Of a DNA stretch of 64,000 nucleotides, positions 41,146 through 49,209 are shown one piece after another. The stretch is taken from positions 186,001 to 250,000 of the forward strand of contig NZ_BMQJ01000003.1 in the NCBI RefSeq assembly GCF_014648055.1, given 5' to 3'. Position numbers and translations under genes: made by a program. This DNA is from Streptosporangium pseudovulgare (GTDB lineage: Bacteria > Actinomycetota > Actinomycetes > Streptosporangiales > Streptosporangiaceae). The notes under the pieces were generated by a model. The model worked only from the letters and a program-made list of their open reading frames with translations. It was not told the DNA's origin and did not search any database. Every line of letters begins with the position of its first letter. The stretch's first letter is position 1.

Positions 41146-41976
41146 TCACCACGTCTCGCCGGTGATGCGCTCGTACGCCTCTACGTAACGGGCCCGGGTG
41201 GCCTCGACGACCTCGGCGGGCACCTCGGGGGCGGGCTCCTTCTTGTCCCAGCCGGTGCCGGTCGCCCAGTCGCGGACGTACTGCTTGTCGAAGGAGGGCT
41301 GCGACCGGCCCGGCTCCCACTGCTCGGCGGGCCAGAAACGCGAGGAGTCCGGCGTCAGCAACTCGTCGCCGAGGGTGAGCGTGCCGTCGGCCGCCCGGCC
41401 CAGCTCGATCTTGGTGTCGGCGATGACAACGCCCCGCCCGGCGGCCAGCTCGGCCCCCCGGCGGTAGACCTCCAGCGTGATCCGCCGGAGCTCCTCGGCG
41501 GTCTCCGCGCCCACCCGCTCGACCACGCCCCCGAAGGAGATCGGCTCGTCGTGCTGCCCGAGCGGCGCCTTGGTGCTCGGGGTGAAGATCGGCTCGGGCA
41601 GCCTGGAGCCGTCCACCAGCCCCGGCGGCAGCGACACGCCGGAGACCGAACCGTGCTCGCGGTACTCCGCCAGTCCGCCGCCGGTGAGGTAGCCCCGGGC
41701 GACGCACTCGACCGGCAGCATGTCCAGCCTCCGGCACCGGATGGCCCGGCCGGCGAACTCGGCGGGGACGTCGGTGGCGGAGACGACGTGGTTCGGCACG
41801 ACGTCGGCGAGCCGCTCGAACCACCACAGCGAGAGCTGTGTGAGGATCTTCCCCTTGTCGGGGATGGGCGTCGGGAGGATCACGTCGTAGACCGACACCC
41901 GGTCGGACGCCACGAGAATGATGTCCCCGCGGTCCTCGTAGACGTCCCGGACCTTCCCTGAGTGGAGAAGCTTCAC
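41146..41976 (-). CDS. purC: SAICAR synthetase (purine biosynthesis)
   Basis: The PurC protein (276 residues from the start used) catalyses the ATP-dependent joining of aspartate to CAIR. Family hallmarks are present: L-L-H-S-G-K-V-R-D-V-Y-E, L-V-A-S-D-R-V-S-V-Y-D-V, the V-E-C-V-A-R-G-Y-L signature, A-D-T-K-I-E-L-G and D-E-L-L-T-P-D-S-S-R-F-W. The GTG at 41976 gives the usual M-K-L-L-H-S-G-K-V N-terminus and has AGGGA upstream; a GTG at 41994 adds six residues. It stands alone here, apart from other pur genes, with PP2C genes on both sides. Confidence 0.93.
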   Translation of the reverse strand: MKLLHSGKVRDVYEDRGDIILVASDRVSVYDVILPTPIPDKGKILTQLSLWWFERLADVVPNHVVSATDVPAEFAGRAIRCRRLDMLPVECVARGYLTGGGLAEYREHGSVSGVSLPPGLVDGSRLPEPIFTPSTKAPLGQHDEPISFGGVVERVGAETAEELRRITLEVYRRGAELAAGRGVVIADTKIELGRAADGTLTLGDELLTPDSSRFWPAEQWEPGRSQPSFDKQYVRDWATGTGWDKKEPAPEVPAEVVEATRARYVEAYERITGETW

Positions 41977-42124
41977 CGTTTTCCCTGCTCTCACGTGCCG
42001 TCGTGCCGCCGTATACCGGGCGGCAACAGACTAATGGGCACGCGCCGGCGCGGTGGACGCGGCCGGGCGGCACGGGGACGCGGCGGGGCGGACGCCGGGC
42101 GGCGCGGGGACGCGGCGGGGAGGG

Positions 42125-42217
42125 TCAGGCGGGGCGCGTGATCATGTAGGCCAGGCCGACCAGGATCACGACGGGGATCAGCCAGACGATGGCCTCGATG
42201 GCGAATTCCTTGTACAT
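42125..42217 (-). CDS. 30-residue single-span membrane peptide
   Basis: This short gene encodes M-Y-K-E-F-A-I-E-A-I-V-W-L followed by a hydrophobic helix (I-P-V-V-I-L-V-G-L-A-Y) and ending M-I-T-R-P-A. A GGAAGGA sits 9 bp upstream of the ATG. The amphipathic start plus one membrane span is typical of small regulatory membrane proteins (compare KdpF-sized peptides), but no family can be named. It lies between purC and the second PP2C gene. Confidence 0.6.
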   Translation of the reverse strand: MYKEFAIEAIVWLIPVVILVGLAYMITRPA

Positions 42218-42358
42218 GGGCGCGCGTCCTTCCGGGGGTGGCGAGCGGCGAGAAGCACGGGAAACCGACGATAGCGTCTGCGCCGCGCCACGGCCAGGAC
42301 ACGCGGTCCCGCCGTACGGCGCGTCCCCCGCGGAGGCGGAGCCGTACGACGGGACGCC

Positions 42359-43120
42359 TCAGGAGGGGACGGCCGCGCCGACCGTCACGGGCGTGTCGGA
42401 GCCCGGCCCCTCGACCACGTCGGCGACCACGCAGGTGATGTTGTCCGGGCCGCCCGCCTCGCAGGCCAGCTCGATCAGCCGGCGGGTCACCTCGTCCAGG
42501 TCGTCGACCTCGGCGAGCACCTGGCGCAGCCGCTCGGCCTCCACCACCCCGGAGAGGCCGTCGGAGCACAGCAGGTAGCGGTCGCCGACCTCGGCGTCGC
42601 GCAGGGACAGGTCGGGGTCGGGGTTGTCGCCGCCGTCGAGGACCTGCAGCAGGATCGACCGGTGCGGATGCCTGGCGGCCTCCTCGGCGGTGATCCGGCC
42701 GTCGTCCATCAGCGTCTGGACCAGGGTGTGGTCGTAGGTGATCTGGTACAGGTCGCCGTCACGGAGCAGGTAGGCGCGGGAGTCGCCGATGTGGGCGAGC
42801 GCCACCCGCGGGCCGTCCCACAGCATCAGCGTCAGCGTGGTGCCCATGCCGGTGAGGCTCGGGTCCTCCTCCACCAGCTCCCGCAGACGCTGGTTCGCCT
42901 GGCGTACCCCGGCCTCGGCCGTGGCCACGAGATCGTCCGGCTGCTCCCGGTCGAGGGCCGCGACCGCGGTGATGGCCGCCGCGCTGGCGACCTCCCCGCC
43001 CACGTGGCCGCCCATTCCGTCGGCGACGGCGAGCAGCCGGGCACCGGCGTACGCCGCGTCCTCATTACCCTGGCGGACCCGGCCGACATCGGAGCCCGCC
43101 GCATAACGAAGCGTGATCAT
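42359..43120 (-). CDS. PP2C-family protein phosphatase, paralogue
   Basis: This 253-residue PP2C is closely similar to the phosphatase at 40247, with the same R-Y-A-A-x-S-D-V-G opening, A-D-G-M-G-G-H-V-G-G-E, G-M-G-T-T-L, H-I-G-D-S-R-A-Y and P-D-N-I-T-C-V-V motifs. The start is taken as the ATG at 43120; there is no Shine-Dalgarno, so the mRNA may be leaderless, and a GTG at 43126 is also possible. The two copies face each other across purC, which looks like a local inverted duplication. It is divergent from the RF3 gene across a long dyad. Confidence 0.87.
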   Translation of the reverse strand: MITLRYAAGSDVGRVRQGNEDAAYAGARLLAVADGMGGHVGGEVASAAAITAVAALDREQPDDLVATAEAGVRQANQRLRELVEEDPSLTGMGTTLTLMLWDGPRVALAHIGDSRAYLLRDGDLYQITYDHTLVQTLMDDGRITAEEAARHPHRSILLQVLDGGDNPDPDLSLRDAEVGDRYLLCSDGLSGVVEAERLRQVLAEVDDLDEVTRRLIELACEAGGPDNITCVVADVVEGPGSDTPVTVGAAVPS

Positions 43121-43191
43121 CTGCACATCACTGAAAGATCGAGTTGCACGAGCGGGTCGCTTTCCGGGCAGTCGGGACGGGCATGGGGCGA

Positions 43192-43226
43192 ACCATGGTG
43201 TTCCACAATCCACCGAACACCATGGT
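43192..43226. promoter_or_regulatory. 35-bp dyad between the PP2C and RF3 genes
   Basis: ACCATGGTGTTC (43192-43203) and its exact complement (43215-43226) flank an 11-bp spacer. Each arm itself contains the palindrome ACCATGGT. The symmetry and location in the divergent promoter region make it a strong candidate operator; the regulator is unknown. Confidence 0.6.
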
Positions 43227-43362
43227 GACGCAAGCGGCCGGAGGAAGTGTTGCCACATCTGTTGACGGCCGCGCTGCACGTAAGCTGTCCCCGTGCCCTT
43301 CCGAAGCGTTTCCGAACGGGCCGGCCCCCATCTCACCCCCAGCACGGCGAGGAGAACAGCAA

Positions 43363-44946
43363 TTGACCGCGATCATTGAGGAGGCGGCGCGGCGTCGCAC
43401 GTTCGCGGTGATCAGCCATCCCGACGCCGGAAAGTCCACCATGACCGAGGCGCTGGCGCTGCACGCGTCGGCGATCACCGAGGCCGGCGCGGTGCACGGC
43501 AAGGCCGGCCGCCGCGGCGTCACCTCCGACTGGATGGACATGGAGAAGGCCCGCGGCATCTCCATCACCTCGGCCGCCCTCCGGTTCGAGTACCGGGGCC
43601 ACATGTTCAACCTCGTCGACACCCCCGGCCATGCCGACTTCTCCGAGGACACCTACCGGGTGCTGGCCGCCGTCGACTGCGCGGTCATGCTGCTCGACGC
43701 CGCCAAGGGCATGGAGCCGCAGACGCTGAAGCTGTTCGAGGTCTGCCGCCACCGCCGCATCCCCGTCATCACGTTCGTCAACAAGTGGGACCGCCCCGGC
43801 CGCGAGGCGCTGGAGCTGCTGGACGAGATCGAGGAGAAGACCGGTCTGCGGCCCACTCCGATCACCTGGCCGATCGGCACCGGCGGATTCTTCCACGGGG
43901 TGATCGACCGCGTCGCCGACCGGGCGGTCCGCTACACCCGCACCCCCGGCGGCGCCACCAAGGCCATCGAGACCGACCTGACCCCCGAGCAGGCCGAGGC
44001 CGAGCTGGGCGACGACTGGACCCGGGCCAGCGACGAGGTCGAGCTGCTGGGCGCGATCGGCGCCGACCACGACCAGAAGGCGTTCGAGGGCCACGAGTCC
44101 ACCCCGGTGCTTTTCGGCGCCGCCCTGAACAACTTCGGCGTCGGCCGCCTGCTCGACGCGATGGTCGACATCGCCCCCGCCCCGGCGCCGCGGCCCGACG
44201 CCAAGGACGTCCCGCGTCCCCTTGAGGAGCCGTTCTCCGGGCTGGTCTTCAAGGTGCAGGCCAACATGGACCCCTCGCACCGCGACCGGATCGCGTTCGT
44301 CCGCGTCTGCTCGGGGCGCTTCGAGCGCGGCATGGTGCTGACCCACGCCGCGACCGGGCGCCCCTTCGCCACCAAGTACGCCCAGGCGGTCTTCGGCCAG
44401 GAACGCGCCACCATCGACGAGGCCTACCCCGGCGACGTCGTCGGCCTGGTGAACGCCACCGCCCTGCGCCCCGGCGACACCCTCTACGATGGCCCGTCGG
44501 TCGAGTTCCCGAAGATCCCGAGCTTCGCGCCCGAGCACTTCTGGACCGCCCGCTGCCGCGACGCGGGCCGGGCCAAGCAGTTCCGCAAGGGCATCGAGCA
44601 GATGGAGGCCGAGGGCGTCGTCCAGGTGCTGCGCTCCGAGATCCGCGGCGACCAGTCGCCGGTGCTGGCGGCGGTCGGCCCGATGCAGTTCGACGTGGTG
44701 AAGCACCGGCTGGCCGGGGAGTTCAACACCGAGATCGCGCTGGATCGGCTCGACTTCAGCCTCGCCCGGATCACCGACGCCGAGTCGGCGCCGATCCTCG
44801 CCCGGCAGCGGGGGGTGGAGGTCTTCACGCGCTCCATCGACGGGGAGCTGCTGGCGCTGTTCACCGACGAGTGGCGGATGCGCGGCGTGCTGCGCGACCA
44901 TCCGGACCTGGTGCTCAAGGCGCTGCTCGCCGACACCCGGGGCTGA
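43363..44946 (+). CDS. prfC: Peptide chain release factor 3
   Basis: This 527-residue GTPase recycles RF1/RF2 from the ribosome after peptide release. The G-domain motifs are S-H-P-D-A-G-K-S-T (G1), the G-I-S-I-T-S switch, D-T-P-G-H-A-D-F (G3) and N-K-W-D-R (G4). Translation-factor domains II and III follow (H-R-D-R-I-A-F-V-R-V, Q-F-D-V-V). The start is TTG at 43363, with GAGGAG 8 bp upstream; the earlier ATGs have no ribosome site and the family begins with T-A-I-I-E-E-like residues. It is monocistronic, with a hairpin after it. Confidence 0.93.
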   Translation: MTAIIEEAARRRTFAVISHPDAGKSTMTEALALHASAITEAGAVHGKAGRRGVTSDWMDMEKARGISITSAALRFEYRGHMFNLVDTPGHADFSEDTYRVLAAVDCAVMLLDAAKGMEPQTLKLFEVCRHRRIPVITFVNKWDRPGREALELLDEIEEKTGLRPTPITWPIGTGGFFHGVIDRVADRAVRYTRTPGGATKAIETDLTPEQAEAELGDDWTRASDEVELLGAIGADHDQKAFEGHESTPVLFGAALNNFGVGRLLDAMVDIAPAPAPRPDAKDVPRPLEEPFSGLVFKVQANMDPSHRDRIAFVRVCSGRFERGMVLTHAATGRPFATKYAQAVFGQERATIDEAYPGDVVGLVNATALRPGDTLYDGPSVEFPKIPSFAPEHFWTARCRDAGRAKQFRKGIEQMEAEGVVQVLRSEIRGDQSPVLAAVGPMQFDVVKHRLAGEFNTEIALDRLDFSLARITDAESAPILARQRGVEVFTRSIDGELLALFTDEWRMRGVLRDHPDLVLKALLADTRG

Positions 44947-44960
44947 GCTTCTCGCGGCGG

Positions 44961-44996
44961 GCCCGCCGTACGGGGAGTCTTCTCCGTACGGCGGGC
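44961..44996 (+). terminator. Hairpin after prfC
   Basis: GCCCGCCGTACGG (44961-44973) pairs with 44984-44996, extended by a further three pairs (one G-U) to give a 16-bp stem and a 4-nt loop, 15 nt after the prfC stop. The right arm is the first unit of the 17-bp repeat array that follows. Confidence 0.6.
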
Positions 44997-45105
44997 TCTT
45001 GCGTACGGCGGGCTTCCCTGTGCGGCGGGTTCTTGTGTACGGCGGGCTTCCCTGTGCGGCGGGCTTCTTACGTGCGGCGGGCTTCTCTGTACGGCGGGCT
45101 CTTCC
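44986..45105. repeat. Seven-copy 17-bp tandem repeat
   Basis: Units like GTACGGCGGGCTTCCCT start at 44986, 45003, 45020, 45037, 45054, 45072 and 45089 (period 17, once 18), varying GTAC/GTGC. It lies in the 212-bp gap between prfC and the oxidoreductase gene. The array is probably a variable-number tandem repeat; frames through it encode only low-complexity sequence. Confidence 0.7.
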
Positions 45106-45158
45106 GGCGGAAGGTGGGGCGTGGTGCGGCGTGGCCGTACATGGTGGGATATGTCGCC

Positions 45159-46139
45159 ATGAGCACCATCAGATGGGGCATCCTCGCGACCGGCGGGATC
45201 GCGGCCACGTTCACCGGAGACCTGAAGCTGCTGCCGGACGCCGAGGTGGTGGCGGTCGGATCACGGACCGCGGAGTCCGCCCGGGCGTTCGCCGACCGGC
45301 ACGGCATCCCCCGCGCCCACGGAAGCTGGGCCGAACTCGCCGCCGACCCCGACGTGGACATCGTCTACGTCGCCAACACCCAGAACGCCCACTACGACGC
45401 CGTGCTGACCTGCCTGAACGCGGGCAAGGCCGTACTGTGCGAGAAGGCGTTCACGCTCAACCGCGTCCAGGCCGCCAAGCTGGTGGACCTCGCCCGCGAG
45501 CGCGGGCTGTTCCTCATGGAGGCCATGTGGACGCGCTGCGTCCCGGGCGTCCGGAAGATCGTGGAACTGGTCGAGGACGGTGCGATCGGCCCGGTCGCCT
45601 CCGTCCACGCCGACTTCGGGATCCTCGCCTCCGTCGGCCCCGAGCACCGGCTCCGCGACCCGGCGCAGGGCGGGGGAGCCCTCCTCGACCTCGGCGTCTA
45701 CCCGATCTCCTTCGCCCACCTCCTGCTCGGCGACCCCGCCGAGGTCCGGGCCTGGGCCCGGCTGACCCCCGAGGGCGTGGACGAGAACACCGGCATGGTC
45801 CTCGGCTACGACAGCGGCGCGGTGGCGGTGCTGTCCTGCGGCATCACCGCCGCCACCCCGGTCACCGCGACGATCTCCGGCCCGCTCGGCCGGATCGAGG
45901 TGCCCGGACCGTTCTTCCGGCCCGACACCTTCGTCCTGCACCGCTCGGAAGCCGAGCCGGAGACCTTCCATGTCCCCTACGAGGGGTCGGGCATGCTGCA
46001 CGAGGCCGCCGAGGCCATGCGCTGCCTGCGCGAGGGACTGCTGGAGAGCCCGCTGGTGCCCTGGCAGACGACGCTGGACGTGATGGGCGTCATGGACGAG
46101 GTCCGTGCCCAGGTGGGGGTGCGTTTCCCGGGCGAATGA
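45159..46139 (+). CDS. Gfo/Idh/MocA-family oxidoreductase
   Basis: This 326-residue NAD(P)-dependent dehydrogenase has a Rossmann start W-G-I-L-A-T-G-G-I-A-A-T, a V-G-S-R strand end and V-A-N-T-Q-N-A-H-Y. The signature C-E-K-A-F-T-L-N includes the catalytic Lys region, and G-G-G-A-L-L-D-L-G-V-Y follows in the substrate domain. Members oxidise sugars, inositol or related polyols; trans-1,2-dihydrobenzene-1,2-diol dehydrogenase-like sequences are close in pattern. The ATG at 45159 fits the family N-terminus, as upstream frame is repeat-derived. It is transcribed alone. Confidence 0.87.
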   Translation: MSTIRWGILATGGIAATFTGDLKLLPDAEVVAVGSRTAESARAFADRHGIPRAHGSWAELAADPDVDIVYVANTQNAHYDAVLTCLNAGKAVLCEKAFTLNRVQAAKLVDLARERGLFLMEAMWTRCVPGVRKIVELVEDGAIGPVASVHADFGILASVGPEHRLRDPAQGGGALLDLGVYPISFAHLLLGDPAEVRAWARLTPEGVDENTGMVLGYDSGAVAVLSCGITAATPVTATISGPLGRIEVPGPFFRPDTFVLHRSEAEPETFHVPYEGSGMLHEAAEAMRCLREGLLESPLVPWQTTLDVMGVMDEVRAQVGVRFPGE

Positions 46140-46189
46140 CCGGCTCGGGCCGTCCGTGTTTCCCGTAGGGCTGAGCAGGGGCTCTCAGC

Positions 46190-46690
46190 GTTGCGGGGGT
46201 TTCCCGGGTGGCCGGACGGGTCGTTCGGCGGGCCCCGTTACGGGGCGTTTCCTTGGGTTCGGGCGGGTCGGTGGTTGCCGGGTCGGTCGTTTGCGCGCGC
46301 TGCGGTGGGTGGGTGTTCCGGCCGGCGTTGTGGCTGGGCTCTGGTTCCGACCGGCCTCCGGCCTGGCCTCGGGCGCGGTGGTTGCCGGCGTTTTGAAGCC
46401 GGCCGGAACACCCACCCACCTCCGCGCCAAGACTGCTTCGGTCGTACGGCCTGCTCGCCGTAGCTTCTCCCTTTCCGGCCGCCCACGGTCCTCACCGCCG
46501 CTGAAGCGTCCCTGACGCTGGTTGCCAGCGGGCCGCCGTAGCCTTGCGGCCACGCTGGCGGGGGAGAGCGCAGGGCCGGGCGCCGTAGCCTCTCCCTCTC
46601 GGGCCGCTCACGGTCCCCGCCGTAGCCAACCCCTTCCGGCTGCTCATGGACTCCGCCGTAGTCGCTCCCTTTCGGGGCTCTCATGGTGTC
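46190..46690 (-). repeat. Long intergenic repeat, copy A (inverted relative to copy B)
   Basis: This 633-bp gap (46140-46772) has no convincing gene. On the minus strand, bases about 46240-46690 match 54770-55245 of the plus strand over most of their length. The match includes a 22-bp arm pair (46304-46325 and 46399-46420, GGTGGGTGGGTGTTCC...) that frames a 73-bp core, and several units of type GCTACGGCGGGGACCGT. The two copies thus form an inverted pair 8 kb apart. Long open frames exist in both copies but are arginine/proline-rich, as expected for non-coding GC-rich DNA. Confidence 0.75.
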
Positions 46691-46772
46691 GCCGTGGGGT
46701 GTGAAGCGGATGGCGCGCAGAACTTCCCGCAGAGATCAAGAAAGCAGAGAGGAAACGGGGCGAGGAGGGCTT

Positions 46773-47291
46773 TCAAAGCTTCTTGCGCATCACCGTGCAG
46801 GGGCGGCCGTGCTGGAGGTCCGGGCGGTGGTCGAGGACCTCGTAACCCAGGGCGCTCCAGAAGGCGAGGCCCTTGGTGTTGGCGTCGAGTACGGCGAGGC
46901 GGACCGCCGTCCGGCCCGCCGCCCGGAAGCGCTCCTCCACGGCGCCCGTCAGCGCCCGGCCGTACCCCGAGCGGTGCATCCGGCCGTCGATCAGCAGCAG
47001 GCCGATCCACGGGTCCGGGTCGGCCGGGTTCGGGTGGTGCGCCAGAGTGATCGCGATGCCCGCGAGCGGTCCACCGGCCTCCGTACGGCAGAGCAGCACC
47101 TCGGTGTCCGGGTTCACCAGCTCTTCGGAGAGCGAGGCCGAGATCTGCTCCGGCCGGATGTCGTCGGGGTCGGGGAAGTCGCCGCTGATGGCGAAGAACT
47201 CCCGGTTGGCGGCGTGGAGGGCGGTCAGCTCGGCGAGCAGCGGCTCCGGAAGCACGCCGTCTCGGGGGGCGGCGAGTGGCTCGATGATCAC
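46773..47291 (-). CDS. GNAT-family N-acetyltransferase
   Basis: This 172-residue acetyltransferase has the GNAT core: a strand L-L-C-R-T-E-A-G-G-P-L-A-G-I-A-I, W-I-G-L-L-L-I-D with the acetyl-CoA loop following as R-S-G-Y-G-R-A-L (Q/R-x-x-G-x-G/A), V-L-D-A-N-T-K-G-L-A-F-W and L-G-Y. It would acetylate an amine on a small molecule or protein. The ATG at 47291 begins M-I-I-E-P-L-A-A-P. The MarR gene upstream on the same strand ends 11 bp before it, so the two may be one operon. Confidence 0.82.
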   Translation of the reverse strand: MIIEPLAAPRDGVLPEPLLAELTALHAANREFFAISGDFPDPDDIRPEQISASLSEELVNPDTEVLLCRTEAGGPLAGIAITLAHHPNPADPDPWIGLLLIDGRMHRSGYGRALTGAVEERFRAAGRTAVRLAVLDANTKGLAFWSALGYEVLDHRPDLQHGRPCTVMRKKL

Positions 47292-47302
47292 GAGCAGGCA
47301 GC

Positions 47303-47845
47303 CTACCGACTGTCGGTCAGGCGCCGCCCGACGTCGGCCGTCAGCTTCTCCAGCAAACCGGCGAGCAGGTCGCGTTCGGAGTCGGACAGGCCGCTGACGA
47401 GCATGGCCTCCCGGCCGAGCACCGCGTCGACGGAGCGTTCGATGAGGGAGTGGCCCTCGTCCGTCAGGGACACCATGACGGTGCGGCGCCCGGTCGTTCC
47501 CGGCGCGCGCCGTACGAGCCCCTCACGTTCGGCTCGGGCGACCCGTTGGGAGATCGCGCCGGCGGTCACGAGCGTCCGGCGGGTGAGCTCGCGGGTGCTG
47601 AGGGCGTAGGGCGGTCCGGAGCGGCGGATGACGGACAGCAGGTCGAGGGTCGCCGCGTCGATCCCCGCGGCTCGCAGAACTCTGACGCGGTCGTCCGAGA
47701 ACAGCTTCGCCAGGCGCCAGATGGGGGTGACGATCTCGATCGAGCCGGTCGGGGTGCCCGGACGCTCCCGCTGCCAGGCGGCCGCGATCTCCGAGGGTGA
47801 ATGGGTGGGGTCCGAACCACCGGCCATGGACGTCATGTCCGCCAT
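47303..47845 (-). CDS. MarR-family transcriptional regulator
   Basis: This 180-residue winged-helix regulator has L-D-L-L-S-V-I-R-R-S-G, L-T-R-R-T-L-V-T-A-G-A-I-S-Q-R-V-A-R-A-E-R-E-G-L-V-R-R and a wing R-R-T-V-M-V-S-L-T-D-E-G. The dimer helices are at both ends. It is divergent from the SDR gene, and the 36-bp perfect palindrome in between is its likely operator. The ATG at 47845 has GAGGGGG upstream; an ATG at 47866 would begin inside the palindrome and is less likely. It probably responds to a phenolic or other small ligand. Confidence 0.85.
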   Translation of the reverse strand: MADMTSMAGGSDPTHSPSEIAAAWQRERPGTPTGSIEIVTPIWRLAKLFSDDRVRVLRAAGIDAATLDLLSVIRRSGPPYALSTRELTRRTLVTAGAISQRVARAEREGLVRRAPGTTGRRTVMVSLTDEGHSLIERSVDAVLGREAMLVSGLSDSERDLLAGLLEKLTADVGRRLTDSR

Positions 47846-47864
47846 GGTGCGAACCCCCTCGATC

Positions 47865-47900
47865 ATCGCTGGTACGTTTAGATCTAAACGTACCAGCGAT
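47865..47900. promoter_or_regulatory. 36-bp perfect palindrome (MarR operator)
   Basis: The central part is ACGTTTAGATCTAAACGT and the symmetry is perfect for 18 bp on each side. It lies 19 bp before the MarR start and 12 bp before the SDR start. A dimeric MarR protein bound here would repress both genes. Confidence 0.8.
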
Positions 47901-47912
47901 GGGGAGGAAGCC

Positions 47913-48632
47913 TTGACTCGCACCGTGCTCGTCACCGGAGGCACCAGCGGCATCGGCCGGGCCGTCGCCGAGAGGTTCGCCGCAGACCGGGCCGAGGTCT
48001 TCGTCACCGGACGCCGCGCCGATCTCGTCGAGAAGACCGCCCTGGACCTCGGGGTGCACGGCGTCGTCTGCGACGCGACCCGGCCCGAACAGGTCGCGGT
48101 GCTGGCGGACCGGATCGGCGGAACGCTCGACGTCCTCGTCAACGCGGCCGGCGGTCTGGCCGACGCGGTACCCGACGGTGCTCCGCCCCTGGAGGCGCTA
48201 CTGGCCCAGTGGCAGGCCGACCTGGCCCAGAACCTGCTCGGCGCGGTGCTGACCACGGCCTCCGTCCGGGAGAGGCTCGGCTCCGGTGGTTCCATCATCA
48301 GCATCGGGTCGATCGGGGCCGAGCGCCGGGGTGGTTCCTACGGGGCGGCCAAGGCCGCGCTCGCCGCCTGGAACGCCTCCCTGTCCGCCGAACTCGGCCC
48401 CCACGGCATCACCAGCAACGTCATCTCCGCCGGGTACATCGAGGGCACCGACTTCTTCCGCGGCGGGATGACCGAGGAACGCCGCGCCGCGCTCATCGCG
48501 GAGACGCAGAACAAGCGGCCCGGCACCCCGTACGACATCGCCGAGACGGTGTACTTCCTCGCCTCCCTCGGCGCCCGGCACATCACCGGCCAGACCATTC
48601 ACGTCAACGGCGGCGCCTTCACCACCCGATGA
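47913..48632 (+). CDS. Short-chain dehydrogenase/reductase
   Basis: This 239-residue classical SDR has T-G-G-T-S-G-I-G (cofactor loop, TGxxxGxG), N-A-A-G (NAG motif) and the active-site Ser in I-S-I-G-S-I-G. Tyr-x-x-x-Lys follows as S-Y-G-A-A-K, with I-S-A-G-Y-I after it. It reduces a ketone/aldehyde with NAD(P)H. The start is TTG at 47913 with GGGGAGGAAG directly upstream. It is divergent from the marR gene and very likely repressed by its product. Confidence 0.88.
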   Translation: MTRTVLVTGGTSGIGRAVAERFAADRAEVFVTGRRADLVEKTALDLGVHGVVCDATRPEQVAVLADRIGGTLDVLVNAAGGLADAVPDGAPPLEALLAQWQADLAQNLLGAVLTTASVRERLGSGGSIISIGSIGAERRGGSYGAAKAALAAWNASLSAELGPHGITSNVISAGYIEGTDFFRGGMTEERRAALIAETQNKRPGTPYDIAETVYFLASLGARHITGQTIHVNGGAFTTR

Positions 48633-48910
48633 CCTGCCGGCCGCCGTCCTCACGGCTTCTCTCGTTTCCCGCAGACCGCCTTCCCAGGGTGGGCGGTCCG
48701 GGAACGGGCAATCGTGGCAGGCGGAGAGCCTGTGGCTTCCCGGCCCACCGTCAAGGGCGGATCGAGCCGCCGGCGAGGTGAAACCAGACGGCGGTCTCGC
48801 CATGTGATGACGGTCGCCCCCTGGCGTGTGCGGTTTCAGCGTTCTGCCCCGGGGGCGGGGTCTGCGCCGTCGTCCTCACCGTCCCGTTAGGAGGACCGGA
48901 CGTGTAGGGC

Positions 48911-49207
48911 TCATCGGCGGCGGCCCTTCTGGCGGATCTTGATCTGTCGCATGTCCGTCACCGCGACCTTCAGGAGGTGGTAGGCGTGGCCGTGCGCGTC
49001 CAGCGCCGCGACGGCCTTCCGGGTGGCCTCGGGCTCACCGTCGTCGGGACCCGCGGGCACCTGGCAGCGGAAGGTGAAGGCCGCGAAGCTCCCGTCGTGG
49101 GTGAAGGCTCCCGTCTCGGTGAAGGCGGCGCCGCCGGCGGTCTGGACGGCGTCGCGCCCGGCGTCGTCCAGGCCGACGAACTTGCCCCGGATCATCACTC
49201 GGAACAC
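48911..49207 (-). CDS. DUF6204-like conserved hypothetical protein
   Basis: This 98-residue protein begins M-F-R-V-M-I-R-G-K-F-V-G-L-D, with F-T-H-D-G-S-F-A-A-F-T-F-R-C-Q-V-P in the middle and a basic tail K-I-R-Q-K-G-R-R-R. This matches a small actinobacterial family that I associate with DUF6204; no function is known. It overlaps nothing, but the TetR gene on the same strand ends 2 bp before its ATG, so the two are co-transcribed. The role may be tied to that regulator. Confidence 0.7.
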   Translation of the reverse strand: MFRVMIRGKFVGLDDAGRDAVQTAGGAAFTETGAFTHDGSFAAFTFRCQVPAGPDDGEPEATRKAVAALDAHGHAYHLLKVAVTDMRQIKIRQKGRRR

Positions 49208-49209
49208 GG

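Noticed and set aside
46105..46553. Possible small protein genes inside repeat copy A, also open in copy B
   Set aside because: Frames are conserved in both copies on several strands at once, which follows from DNA similarity and high GC. The peptides are Arg/Pro-rich without family features.
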